DNA of 64,000 nucleotides from Meridianimarinicoccus sp. MJW13. GTDB lineage: Bacteria > Pseudomonadota > Alphaproteobacteria > Rhodobacterales > Rhodobacteraceae. The notes below the pieces were generated by a model, which worked only from the letters and a program-made list of their open reading frames with translations, was not told where the DNA came from and did not search any database. Below, piece after piece: positions 37,812-45,968 of the stretch. Numbering within the stretch: position 1 is the stretch's first letter; each line of letters opens with the position of its first letter. A program made the translations under genes and the position numbers. The stretch spans positions 186,001 to 250,000 of the forward strand of contig NZ_JACNMU010000006.1 in the NCBI RefSeq assembly GCF_014901205.1. The letters are read 5' to 3'.

Positions 37812-39002
37812 ATGAATACCGAGATTATCGATGCCGGGCGTGACACAAGCGGCGGCTACAAGGTGGACGTGTCGCGCGGCACGAACGTGGACCGCGTTTC
37901 GTCCGAATGGTTCTCGCGGCCGGATGACGAGCGGTATCTGTCCCTCGACGATCTCTTTTCATCCGTAAAAGGTCGGGCGGAGCGGAGCCGGACGCGCACT
38001 GTGGAAAGCGCGGCGATCCGGGTCGAGGCGCATCGCGACAACCCGGAAAAGCTGGGGCTGGTCCTGCCCGGCGCGGACGAACCCATCGCGCCGACACATT
38101 GGTCCTTTGGCCAGCTCTCGAGCCTCGTCGGCGCGCCTGCAGCCTATCTGCGCCAACTGCCCGCGCCGCTGGCGGGCATTAACCTTCAGTACGGCCTTAC
38201 CAACCACCGGGTCGAGCAGATCAAGACCATGGAGGTCGCGGATGGTCGCACGGAACTGCGCGCCGTGACCGGCCCCGACTACGGGCGCATCTACGACTTT
38301 GAGTTGGTCTCCGCCGTGCAGCGCATCGCGGGCAACGGCACCGGCGACACGCGCTGGAAAGTGCCGGGCGTGCTCGACTGGTCGACCGGCATCTACAACC
38401 CGCGCGTGGACGTAACGACCGAGACGACGACGCTCTACGCCTCCGACCGTGACGTGTTCCTGTTCCTCGTTGACGACCTGAACCCGATCGAGGCGGGGCT
38501 GCTACCCGACGGCACGCCCGACCTCTATTTTCGGGGCTTCTACTGCTGGAATTCCGAGGTCGGGGCGAAGACGCTCGGCATCGCCAGCTTCTACCTGCGC
38601 GCGGTCTGCCAGAACCGCAACCTGTGGGGCGTCGAGGACTTCCAGGAGATCACGATCCGGCATTCGAAATACGCCGCCTCGCGCTTTGCCAACGAGGCTG
38701 CGCCTGCGCTCAGCCGCTTCGCCGAGTCCTCGCCCGCGCCCTTCATCGACGGCATCCGCGCAGCGCGCGAGAAGATCGTCGCGCGGTCCGACGAGGACCG
38801 TCAGGATTTCCTGCGCAAGCGCGGTTTCTCGAAGGCGGAGACGGGGCGGATCGTCGAGACGGTGCTGGCCGAGGAAGGCCGCCCGCCCGAGAGCGTCTTC
38901 GACTTCGTGCAAGGGATCACGGCAGTGGCCCGGTCCAAGCCGCAGCAGGATGCGCGGCTGGTCATGGAGGGGAAGGCAAAGGCGTTGTTGGAGAAAGCCT
39001 AA
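37812..39002 (+). CDS. DUF932 (phage/plasmid-like) domain protein
   Basis: A 396-residue protein matching DUF932, a family found on plasmids, phages and ICEs (LVGAPAAYLRQLPAPLAGINLQYGL, ELRAVTGPDYGRIYDFELV, YASDRDVFLFLVDD, YLRAVCQNRNLWG). It has no known catalytic motif. Its biochemical role is unknown; members often sit beside DNA-replication or anti-restriction genes. The start lies 11 bases after a structured leader and follows GGAG. It faces the RES-Xre pair convergently. Confidence 0.88.
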   Translation: MNTEIIDAGRDTSGGYKVDVSRGTNVDRVSSEWFSRPDDERYLSLDDLFSSVKGRAERSRTRTVESAAIRVEAHRDNPEKLGLVLPGADEPIAPTHWSFGQLSSLVGAPAAYLRQLPAPLAGINLQYGLTNHRVEQIKTMEVADGRTELRAVTGPDYGRIYDFELVSAVQRIAGNGTGDTRWKVPGVLDWSTGIYNPRVDVTTETTTLYASDRDVFLFLVDDLNPIEAGLLPDGTPDLYFRGFYCWNSEVGAKTLGIASFYLRAVCQNRNLWGVEDFQEITIRHSKYAASRFANEAAPALSRFAESSPAPFIDGIRAAREKIVARSDEDRQDFLRKRGFSKAETGRIVETVLAEEGRPPESVFDFVQGITAVARSKPQQDARLVMEGKAKALLEKA

Positions 39003-39065
39003 TTGCGTTGAATATAAATTGGGATCAACGCCCTATCGTGATAATCTCAAGCACTGAATGAAGAT

Positions 39066-39091
39066 ATCGAGGGGCGTCACAGCCCCTCGAT
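39066..39091. terminator. Hairpin between the DUF932 and RES genes (convergent)
   Basis: A ten-base perfect stem ATCGAGGGGC/GCCCCTCGAT with a six-base loop spans the stop codon of the RES gene. No T run follows on either strand, so termination is only a possibility. Confidence 0.35.
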
Positions 39092-39766
39092 CGTGAACTC
39101 GGGCGCACCTTGCCAAACCAGCTTCCAGCTCGCGCCAGGGCGGACATTCTGGATGATCCCAGGATCGAAGGCGACAAAGCACCGTCCGCCCGGGTGGCGC
39201 ACGGAGGGGTAGATCAGCCCGCGATGCCCCTCTGCCCTCAAGTCGGCGGCAAGGCGCTGCCCGGCCGGGTAGCCCCGCTCGGGGACCGAATCGAGCGCCG
39301 GATGCGCCTCTCCGTGCAGATCCGGGAAATCCCCGATAAAATCCGCCAGCAGTTCCACGTAGCGCGCCTCGTCCTCGTAGCGGCCGATGAAGCCCAATTC
39401 ACGGGTCCGGTGAAATCCAACTTCCTGCGCGCTCGTCAGCATGTCCCAGGCGCAGTACCACGCGCCGCGATCGCCGGTGTTGAACCGGTTGCCCGAGGGT
39501 CGCGTGTAGGTGAATGCCGCGTTGATGTGGCTCTGACCGTAGAGAGCCAGATCATGCGACCGCCGCGCGAAGGCCAATTCCCGGCGATCGAGCGCGGGGC
39601 TGCCCTCGCGCTCGGCGATCAGGCGGGCACTGGTCTCGCCTTCGATCTCGGCGAGAACCGCGGCCTCCTCGTCGCTATCAACCAGCCCCCGCAGCACCGG
39701 CGGCTTGTGATGGGTCTCTGAGATCAGGCGGACAAGGGCGCGGTCATTGACCGACGTGATTCTCAA
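39077..39766 (-). CDS. RES-domain toxin (NAD+ phosphorylase family)
   Basis: A 229-residue protein with the RES fold signature: the RFNTGDRGAWYCAWD segment (Arg and Tyr) and GLIYPSVRHPGGRCFVAFDP (Ser/Asn region). RES toxins deplete NAD+ by phosphorolysis or ADP-ribosyl transfer. The gene is longer than the minimal RES domain, with an N-terminal helical extension (1-80). It is preceded by its antitoxin with a four-base overlap, making a RES-Xre type II toxin-antitoxin module that would stabilise the element. Confidence 0.9.
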   Translation of the reverse strand: MRITSVNDRALVRLISETHHKPPVLRGLVDSDEEAAVLAEIEGETSARLIAEREGSPALDRRELAFARRSHDLALYGQSHINAAFTYTRPSGNRFNTGDRGAWYCAWDMLTSAQEVGFHRTRELGFIGRYEDEARYVELLADFIGDFPDLHGEAHPALDSVPERGYPAGQRLAADLRAEGHRGLIYPSVRHPGGRCFVAFDPGIIQNVRPGASWKLVWQGAPEFTIEGL

Positions 39767-40152
39767 ACCCCGCCCCGCAGCGCATCAACATAGCCCCGCA
39801 CGCGCAGGATCTTGGGCAATCCCCCTTCGATCATCGCGTCCACAGGCCGCGCACCGTCGAACTCGGGACCCCGGTTGGGCAGCTTCACCCAGTCGCGCGA
39901 GATCGGCTCATTGAAATAGAGCTCGAGCGACTTGTAGAGGCCGATGAGCGCGGACAGGCGCAGCATCTGGTCGCGCGTCAGATCTCCGGCAAAATCAGGC
40001 TTCTTGGCCCGCTTCCAAGTGGATTCCGACATATCCGCCAGCGCCGCGGCCTCCCGCAAGGTGAGTGACCAGGCGTCCGCGATCCGCGTGAAGGCCTTGA
40101 GCGCGACCCCCTGCCGATCCGGCGCAGGACGTTCCAGAACAACGTTTTCCAT
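39763..40152 (-). CDS. Xre/MbcA/ParS-type antitoxin of the RES toxin
   Basis: A 129-residue protein with an N-terminal Xre-like HTH (AAALADMSESTWKRAKK) and the C-terminal MbcA/ParS toxin-binding domain (LYKSLELYFNEPISRDWVKLPNRGPEFDGARPVDAMIEGGLPKI, read in part). In this family the C-terminus plugs the RES active site and the HTH represses the operon. The start at 40152 follows AAGGAG, and a promoter with a palindromic operator lies just upstream. Confidence 0.92.
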   Translation of the reverse strand: MENVVLERPAPDRQGVALKAFTRIADAWSLTLREAAALADMSESTWKRAKKPDFAGDLTRDQMLRLSALIGLYKSLELYFNEPISRDWVKLPNRGPEFDGARPVDAMIEGGLPKILRVRGYVDALRGGV

Positions 40153-40182
40153 GTGTTGGCACTCCTTCCTAGCGTGAAAGAC

Positions 40183-40223
40183 GATATAAGACCATATGGA
40201 TCGTATTGCAAGTCCATATGACC
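40183..40223 (-). promoter_or_regulatory. Promoter and palindromic operator of the RES-Xre module
   Basis: On the minus strand TTGCAA (40206-40211) and TATATC (40183-40188) are spaced by 17 bases. Two inverted half sites with a CCATATG core (40190-40200 and 40213-40223) flank and overlap the promoter elements. This is the layout expected for autorepression by the Xre antitoxin. Confidence 0.7.
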
Positions 40224-40243
40224 TATTTGGTGCCTCCAGAGTA

Positions 40244-40322
40244 AGAGGGGTGCCGGGTTTTCCGTGACGGGTTTGGAGGTCGGGAGAGAGGCTCCCGGCT
40301 GGCCTGTCGCGGAGATATCCCG
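40244..40322 (+). promoter_or_regulatory. Structured leader, copy 2 (before the ParB-like gene)
   Basis: The same AGAGGGGTGCCG block (40244) is followed by an outer stem 40263-40271 with 40303-40311 and an inner stem 40278-40286 with 40292-40300 around the loop AGAGG. Relative to copy 1 (37733) an A-T pair has become G-C, a G-U has become G-C, and two G-C pairs have become G-U; every pair is kept. The distance from the outer stem to the ATG is again 11 bases. Confidence 0.6.
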
Positions 40323-42455
40323 ATGACCAAGCAACAGAAGATCACCCTCAGCGCCTCGCGCGACATTCCCTTCAACAAGCTGATGCTCAGCCAGTCGAAC
40401 GTGCGCCACGTCAAGGCAGGCGTGTCGATCGAGGAACTGGCCGAAGACATCGCGCGGCGGACGCTGCTCAGCTCCATCACCGTGCGGCCCGTGCTGGACG
40501 ACAGCGGCGCCGAGACCGGCATGTACACGATCCCCGCCGGCGGGCGGCGGTTCCGGGCGCTCGAGCTTCTCGTCAAGCAAAAGCGTATGAACAAGACAGC
40601 ACTTGTGCCCTGCATCGTGCGCACCGACGGGCTCGCCGAGGAGGACAGCCTAGCCGAGAATGTCCAACGCGCGCCGCTGCATCCGCTCGACCAGTTCCGC
40701 GCCTTCCAGGCGATGCGCGAGAAAGGCCGCACCGAGGAGGAGATCGCGGCGGCGTTCTTCGTCTCGGCCAGCGTGGTCAAGCAGCGGCTGAAACTCGCCG
40801 CAGTCGCGCCGTCGCTGCTCGACGCCTATGCCGAGGAGGAGATGACGCTCGACCAGCTCATGGCCTTCACGGTCAATCCCGATCACGCGCGGCAGGAACA
40901 GGTCTGGGAGGCGCTGCAGCGGCATTATTCCCGGCAGCCCTACGAGATCCGCCGCGTGCTGACCGAGGGCGCGGTGCGGGCCTCGGACAAGCGGGCGCAA
41001 TTCGTCGGGCTTGACGATTACGTCGAGGCCGGGGGCGAGATCCTGCGCGACCTGTTCCAGCAGGACGACGGCGGCTGGCTGCAGGATGCCGCCCTTCTCG
41101 ACGTCATGGTGCGCGAGAAGCTGGCCGAGCAAGCCGAAGTCATCCGCGCCGAGGGCTGGAAATGGGTCGAGGTCGATACCGAATTCCCCTATGGCCACAC
41201 CTTCGGGATGCGCCGGGTTCATGGCGAGGCGGTGCCGATGACATGTGAGGAAGCCGCCAGCTACCAGGCGCTGAAGGCCGAATACGACGCGCTCGAGTCC
41301 GAGCACGCAGAGGCCGACGAGCTGCCCGAAGATGTCGATGCCCGGTTGGGCGAGATCGAGGAGGCGATGGAGGCATTCGAGGCGCGTCCGATCCGGTACG
41401 AGGCCGACGACCTCGCGCTGGCCGGGGCCTTCGTCAGCATCGACAGTTCCGGGCGGCTGCGGGTTGAACGCGGCTATGTGCGGCCCGAGGATGAGCCTGT
41501 GGAAGAGGTGGAGGACCTCAGCGATGTCGCGTCCGAAGCGCCGACCATCGACGACGCGGATGATCCCATCGCACCCGCCCTCGACGACGAGGAGGAAGAG
41601 GATGACGGCCTGAAACCGCTCTCCGACCGCCTCGTCATGGAACTGACGGCCAATCGGACCCTGGCACTGCGCAATGCGCTGGCCCAGGACCCGCAGGTCG
41701 CCGTCCTCGCGGCGCTGCACGCGATGGTCCTTCGGCTCTTCTACCGCTACGCGGTCGACAGCTGCATCGAGATCGAACCGCGCAACGCGGGGTTCGGATC
41801 GCAGGTGCCGGGCCTCGGCGACACGGCCTACGCGCAGGCCATCGACCAGCGTCACGAGACCTGGGCACGGAACCTGCCGAAAGCGCCAGAAGACCTCTGG
41901 GAGGCCCTGACCGAGTTCGACAGCTGCAGCCGCGAGGCGCTCTTCGCCCATTGCGTGGCGATGAGCGTCAATGCCGTCCACGATCCCTACCAGCGGCGGC
42001 CGCGCGCCATCGCGCATGCCGATGTGCTTGCCGGGACCGTCGGGCTCGACATGGCAAAGGCGGGCTGGACGGCGACGGGCGACAGCTATCTCGGCCGCGT
42101 GACCAAGGCGCGCATCCTGGAGGCCGTGCGCGAGGCGAAGGGTGAGGACGCCGCTGACCGGATCGCCGGGCTGAAGAAGTCGGAGATGGTGACGGCTGCC
42201 GAGGACCTGCTCTTGGGCACCGGCTGGCTGCCCGAACCTCTGCGCACGCCACCGCTGCCAGAAGAGGATGCCCCGGAGATCGAGCTGGTCGACGAGGCGG
42301 ACCGCTCCGACGATGACCCTTCGGAAGACGATCCCGACAGCAGCGAAGCGCAATCGGCGGAAGACGGCGGCGAACCGGCTATCGGAGATTCCGACCCGAT
42401 GGAGGAAGATGATCCCGTCGCCGGTGACGCCTTCGCCCGGACAGCAGCCGAGTGA
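40323..42455 (+). CDS. Large ParB/RepB-like protein of the element
   Basis: A 710-residue protein. Residues about 12-120 form a ParB N-terminal domain (LSQSNVRHV, IPAGGRRFRALELL, DSLAENVQRAPLHPLDQFRAF), followed by an HTH (EEEIAAAFFVSASVVKQRLKLA) and a long C-terminal region that is acidic at 380-430 and 650-700. ParB-fold proteins bind DNA and use CTP in segregation; no ParA partner is seen nearby, so this version may do another DNA-related job on the excised element. A structured leader precedes it and a strong terminator follows 45 bases after the stop. Confidence 0.88.
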   Translation: MTKQQKITLSASRDIPFNKLMLSQSNVRHVKAGVSIEELAEDIARRTLLSSITVRPVLDDSGAETGMYTIPAGGRRFRALELLVKQKRMNKTALVPCIVRTDGLAEEDSLAENVQRAPLHPLDQFRAFQAMREKGRTEEEIAAAFFVSASVVKQRLKLAAVAPSLLDAYAEEEMTLDQLMAFTVNPDHARQEQVWEALQRHYSRQPYEIRRVLTEGAVRASDKRAQFVGLDDYVEAGGEILRDLFQQDDGGWLQDAALLDVMVREKLAEQAEVIRAEGWKWVEVDTEFPYGHTFGMRRVHGEAVPMTCEEAASYQALKAEYDALESEHAEADELPEDVDARLGEIEEAMEAFEARPIRYEADDLALAGAFVSIDSSGRLRVERGYVRPEDEPVEEVEDLSDVASEAPTIDDADDPIAPALDDEEEEDDGLKPLSDRLVMELTANRTLALRNALAQDPQVAVLAALHAMVLRLFYRYAVDSCIEIEPRNAGFGSQVPGLGDTAYAQAIDQRHETWARNLPKAPEDLWEALTEFDSCSREALFAHCVAMSVNAVHDPYQRRPRAIAHADVLAGTVGLDMAKAGWTATGDSYLGRVTKARILEAVREAKGEDAADRIAGLKKSEMVTAAEDLLLGTGWLPEPLRTPPLPEEDAPEIELVDEADRSDDDPSEDDPDSSEAQSAEDGGEPAIGDSDPMEEDDPVAGDAFARTAAE

Positions 42456-42499
42456 CCTTCGAGCAGGTCGGAGCTCCTTCCCCCCGAGTTCCGGCAGCC

Positions 42500-42530
42500 G
42501 GGGTCCGCCAGAAATGGCGGGCCCCTTTTT
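42500..42530 (+). terminator. Rho-independent terminator after the ParB-like gene
   Basis: An 11-pair stem (one G-U) with a GAAA tetraloop and five T. It lies 26 bases before the Toprim gene start, so it may also limit read-through into that gene. Confidence 0.9.
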
Positions 42531-42555
42531 CTATCCACGACAGGAGGCACAAAGC

Positions 42556-43599
42556 ATGCACAGCCCCGCCGCCGACATCGCCCGCCGCCTTGCCGAGGAT
42601 GCCGAGGCCGTCTGCCGTCACTACCTCACGAACGGGCGCAAACAGGGCCGCTACTGGGTTGTTGGCGATGTGCAGAACACACCAGGCCGCAGCCTCTATG
42701 TCAGACTGACCGGTCCGATCTATGGTCCCGGTGCCGCCGGAAAATGGACCGATTCCGCAACCGGGCAGCATGGCGACCTTCTGGACCTGATCGCCCTGAA
42801 CATGGGTATCACCACCCTGAGGGACGCGCTGGACGAAGCGCGCAGGTTTCTCAGCCTGCCGCAGACGGACAGGCACCGGGCCACCAAACTGCCAGCTTCT
42901 CGCGGCTCACCCGAAGCCGCCCGGCGGCTCTGGGCCATGGGCCAACCGATTTCTGGCACCTTGGCAGAACGCTATCTCGCAAGGCGCGGCCTCACCGGGT
43001 TGGGCCATCTCGACAGTCTTCGGTTTCACCCGAACTGCTTCTACTGGCGCGAGGATCACGCGCTGACAGACCCGCCCGAGACCTGGCCCGCCCTGCTCGC
43101 CAAGGTGACGGACCTCGACGGACAGCTCACGGGCCTGCATCGCACGTGGCTCGATCCTGTCTCGGCAGACAAGGCCCCAGTCAGTCCACCGCGCAAGGCC
43201 ATGGGCAATCTCCTCGGCCATGGTGTCCGCATAGGCGAACCGAACGGCATGCTGGCCGCAGGCGAAGGGCTGGAGACCATGCTCTCCCTGCATCTTGCGC
43301 TGCCGAAGTTGCCTGCGGTAGCGGCTCTGTCCGCCAATCATCTCGCAGCCCTGCAGCTGCCCGCCGACCTTCGCCGCCTCTACATCGCCGTCGATGCCGA
43401 CCCGGCAGGCCTGTCCGCTGCGGACCAACTGGCGCATCGGGCCATTGGGGCCGGAATCGACGCCGTCCATCTCTCCCCCTGTCTCGGCGATTTCAATGAC
43501 GATCTGCGGGCAATTGGCCGCGACGCGTTCCGCGCGCATCTGCGTCCGCAACTGGCGCCCGAGGATGCCGTGACCTTCCTCGACCACGCCATCGATTGA
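42556..43599 (+). CDS. Toprim-domain protein (plasmid/ICE primase-like)
   Basis: The 347-residue product starts at ATG 42556 after AGGAGG. The N-terminal half resembles the zinc-ribbon/primase-like part of DUF7146-type Toprim proteins (GKWTDSATGQHGDLLDLIALN). The C-terminal half is a Toprim domain: AAGEGLETMLSLHLALP (catalytic Glu) and LYIAVDADPAGLSAADQL (DxD). Such proteins are thought to prime or nick DNA during replication of plasmids and ICEs. No helicase domain is fused. Confidence 0.87.
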   Translation: MHSPAADIARRLAEDAEAVCRHYLTNGRKQGRYWVVGDVQNTPGRSLYVRLTGPIYGPGAAGKWTDSATGQHGDLLDLIALNMGITTLRDALDEARRFLSLPQTDRHRATKLPASRGSPEAARRLWAMGQPISGTLAERYLARRGLTGLGHLDSLRFHPNCFYWREDHALTDPPETWPALLAKVTDLDGQLTGLHRTWLDPVSADKAPVSPPRKAMGNLLGHGVRIGEPNGMLAAGEGLETMLSLHLALPKLPAVAALSANHLAALQLPADLRRLYIAVDADPAGLSAADQLAHRAIGAGIDAVHLSPCLGDFNDDLRAIGRDAFRAHLRPQLAPEDAVTFLDHAID

Positions 43600-43782
43600 T
43601 CGGAGTCGGCGCAGTCGGCCAGCGCCTCCGCGATCAGAGCCACGCCTTCCGGCCTTCCGAGAGCGGGCATAACGGAGCAGCGCCCGAACGGGCCCGCAAC
43701 GGCAAGCCGTCCTTCGCTTTGCTTCGGCCGCCGCAAGCGCGGCGGTGCAGACCCGCCCGGCCCCCGCTTTTCCGTCGCCCGG

Positions 43783-43807
43783 GAAGGCCGCGAGAGGCGC
43801 GGTCTTC
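43783..43807 (+). promoter_or_regulatory. AGAGG-loop hairpin before the DUF2493 gene (leader copy 3)
   Basis: A ten-pair stem (43783-43792 with 43798-43807, one G-U) closes the same five-base loop AGAGG as the leaders at 37733 and 40244. A TCCG/CGGA pairing may form an outer helix with a bulge. GGAG follows, and the ATG is at 43827. The stem sequence differs completely from copies 1 and 2, only the loop is shared. Confidence 0.45.
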
Positions 43808-43826
43808 GACAACCGGAGACGACATC

Positions 43827-44753
43827 ATGCCCGAGACCCACCTTCAAACCCGATCCTCCACCGCCGTCGTACTCGAGGAACTGCAGCTATACGGCTGGCG
43901 CCCCTTCATCGACGAGCCCGATCCCCGCCCCTTGCCGGAACCCGACGCAATTCGCACCGCCGTCGCCGACATCTTCGACGCGCTCGTCTCGACCCTGTCC
44001 GACACGCGGCTGGAACCCGACCTCGAAGACCTGCTCTGGTCCACCACGAACCTGTTTCACCGCATGGCGACGCGGACAGGCCGGGATCTCGACAGCAACG
44101 AACAGGCGCAGAAACGGGCGCAACGCGAACAGGACGGATCCGAGGTCCGGTCCGTCGAGCTCGAGAACCTGATCGCTGAAGGCGTCACGCTGATCGAGCG
44201 ACGCAATGCCTTTGAGGCCATGCGTGATCTCGCCGCCGAGGGCTTCGAGGCGCATCTCGGCCAGACATGGCACCCGCGCACGGGCAGCCACGTGAACCGG
44301 CGTACTATGACCGCGTCCCTGATCGACAGCCGCGATCATCTCATTGCGAAGCGCCGGGCCGATCTGGAACCGCTCCTGCCCCAAGGCACGAAAATCGCCT
44401 TCACCGGCGGGCTCGACTGCAACGATCATGCGGCCATCTGGGCGGCCCTCGACCGCGTCCACGCGAAACACGCCGACATGGTCTTGTTGCACGGCGGCGC
44501 ACCGCGCGGGGCAGAACGGATCGCCGCCGCCTGGGCCGACAACCGCGCCGTGACGCAGATCGTCTTCAAACCCGACTGGACGCGGCACGGCAAATCGGCC
44601 CCCTTCAAGCGCAACGACCAGTTGCTCGACACCCTGCCCATCGGCCTCATCGTCTTCCCGGGCTCGGGCATCACCGAAAATCTCGCCGACAAGGCCCGCA
44701 CGATGGGCATTCCCCTCTTCGACTTCCGGCCGAAAGCTGCCCCACCGGCATGA
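43827..44753 (+). CDS. DUF2493 (SLOG/YspA-like) domain protein
   Basis: A 308-residue protein. The N-terminal 190 residues are helical and mostly charged. The C-terminal 120 residues are a DUF2493 domain of the SLOG superfamily (TKIAFTGGLDCNDHAAIWAAL, LLHGGAPRGAERIAAAWA, VFKPDWTRHGKSAPFKRN), a Rossmann-like fold that binds nucleotide-derived ligands. SLOG domains occur as sensors in several defence and DNA-uptake systems, but the role of this ICE version is unknown. A strong terminator follows. Confidence 0.87.
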   Translation: MPETHLQTRSSTAVVLEELQLYGWRPFIDEPDPRPLPEPDAIRTAVADIFDALVSTLSDTRLEPDLEDLLWSTTNLFHRMATRTGRDLDSNEQAQKRAQREQDGSEVRSVELENLIAEGVTLIERRNAFEAMRDLAAEGFEAHLGQTWHPRTGSHVNRRTMTASLIDSRDHLIAKRRADLEPLLPQGTKIAFTGGLDCNDHAAIWAALDRVHAKHADMVLLHGGAPRGAERIAAAWADNRAVTQIVFKPDWTRHGKSAPFKRNDQLLDTLPIGLIVFPGSGITENLADKARTMGIPLFDFRPKAAPPA

Positions 44754-44769
44754 CCGGATTTCCGCCGAC

Positions 44770-44804
44770 GCCCGCCCCGAACCCTCCCGGGGCGGGCCGT
44801 TTTC
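44770..44804 (+). terminator. Rho-independent terminator after the DUF2493 gene
   Basis: CCCGCCCCG (44771) pairs with CGGGGCGGG (44788), extended by one pair, and is followed by TTTT. Confidence 0.85.
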
Positions 44805-44871
44805 TGCTATGATCCGCCCGTGCCAATGGAGGAGGTGGCGGCGCGATCCTTGTTCTCGAAAGGAGTGCCTC

Positions 44872-45324
44872 ATGTTTTTCTCCACCCTCTTCGCGCTGTT
44901 CGGCCTCGGTGCCCTCTGCTGGGTTCTGTTCAACTTGGCCGTCTACGCCCTGCCTTTCGCGATCGGCCTGACGTCCGGCATGTATCTGTATGAAACGGGC
45001 CAAGGCGTCTTTCTGTCGATCATTGCGGGCCTCTTCATCGGCGGCTTTGTCGCGGCTCTGGGTGAATTCGCCTTTGACCGCATCCGTTGGGCCCCGCTCA
45101 AACTCGCGATCGGTCTGATCTATGCGATCCCCGCCGGGATCGCCGGGTTTCATGCGGCAAAGGGTCTTGCCGAATTCGGCAGCGCGGGCACCGTCACCAT
45201 CACCTTCTTGTCCTGGTTGGGCGCGCTGGTTGTGGGCGGGACCGCGTGGGCGCGGGTATCGGGCTGGTCCGAGGTCAACGCCATGTCCGACCCGCATCCG
45301 CACAGGTCTTTCGACGAACACTGA
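44872..45324 (+). CDS. Small integral membrane protein of unknown function
   Basis: ATG 44872 after AAGGAG gives 150 residues with four hydrophobic segments (ALFGLGALCWVLFNLAVYAL, FLSIIAGLFIGGFVAAL, LAIGLIYAIPAGIAGF, VTITFLSWLGALVVGG) and a short charged C-terminus. I do not recognise a named family. It is a frequent type of cargo gene beside DUF2493/DUF736 genes on alphaproteobacterial elements, but no function can be assigned. Confidence 0.75.
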   Translation: MFFSTLFALFGLGALCWVLFNLAVYALPFAIGLTSGMYLYETGQGVFLSIIAGLFIGGFVAALGEFAFDRIRWAPLKLAIGLIYAIPAGIAGFHAAKGLAEFGSAGTVTITFLSWLGALVVGGTAWARVSGWSEVNAMSDPHPHRSFDEH

Positions 45325-45968
45325 ACGCCCAGTGAAGTCTACGCAGCAGCATGCCGTCAGTGACGTCGTCAGCATGCCCAGCGACCGATTGAGGCAACAG
45401 GTCTCGATCCGCGCCGTCACCGCAGCGTTGCGGTTGGGCGGGATCGGCTGAGCAAAGCCAAATCGCCGAAACCCACGTTGTGGCGCATGGCCCCGGTCGC
45501 GCATGCACCTGGATCGCCGGCAGAAAGAACATCGCGGCAGTCAAACACAGACACGGCGAGAGGGGGCAATCCCGGAGTACCGAAGCACGTCCAGGACATG
45601 CACCGTTTCTGCCTGCACGCCATAGCCTGTCTTTGCACGACGCATGCTGCCGGGGTCTTGCGCGGTCCAGAGGTAGCCTGTCATCCCCTCTTCCATGGCA
45701 TGACGCCACGCGTCCCTTGCGGGCCTCTCAGCGGCTGATCTGACCGGGATCGGCTGACGCCTCGACCGCCTTGAACGCAACAGCGCGTCCGGACTTTCTT
45801 CCCCTGGCGGATACCCGCCATTCCTCGCGGAGCAAGAAAGACCGGCGTTGCCGTCCTCCGCTGGCGCTGCGGGCCACAGGGGCTGCGTCGGCGGATCGCC
45901 CCGGTCCTGACGATCGCCATCGAGGCCGCGAAGGGCGCGGGCTCGGACAAGCCAAAAGGAGATATGAC
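45325..45968. other. 644 bp without a convincing gene
   Basis: Short open frames exist on both strands (for example 45480-45743 plus, 45541-45780 minus), but none has a ribosome site with a protein-like composition or a family I recognise. The right end holds the leader hairpin before DUF736 at 45922. The stretch may be decayed DNA left by rearrangement within the element. Confidence 0.5.
45922..45944 (+). promoter_or_regulatory. Hairpin before the DUF736 gene (leader copy 4)
   Basis: GAGGCCGCG (45922) pairs with CGCGGGCTC (45936) apart from one G-G mismatch, around the loop AAGGG. It is close in sequence to copy 3 at 43783 (GAAGGCCGCG stem, AGAGG loop). AAAGGAGA follows, with the ATG at 45969. 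Confidence 0.4.

Noticed and set aside
40650-42353. A 567-codon minus-strand frame opposite the ParB-like gene
   Set aside because: No ribosome site or domain; the plus strand has a ParB domain with a structured leader and terminator.
45541-45780. A 79-codon minus-strand frame in the unexplained spacer
   Set aside because: No Shine-Dalgarno, no family, and it overlaps equally plausible frames on the other strand.
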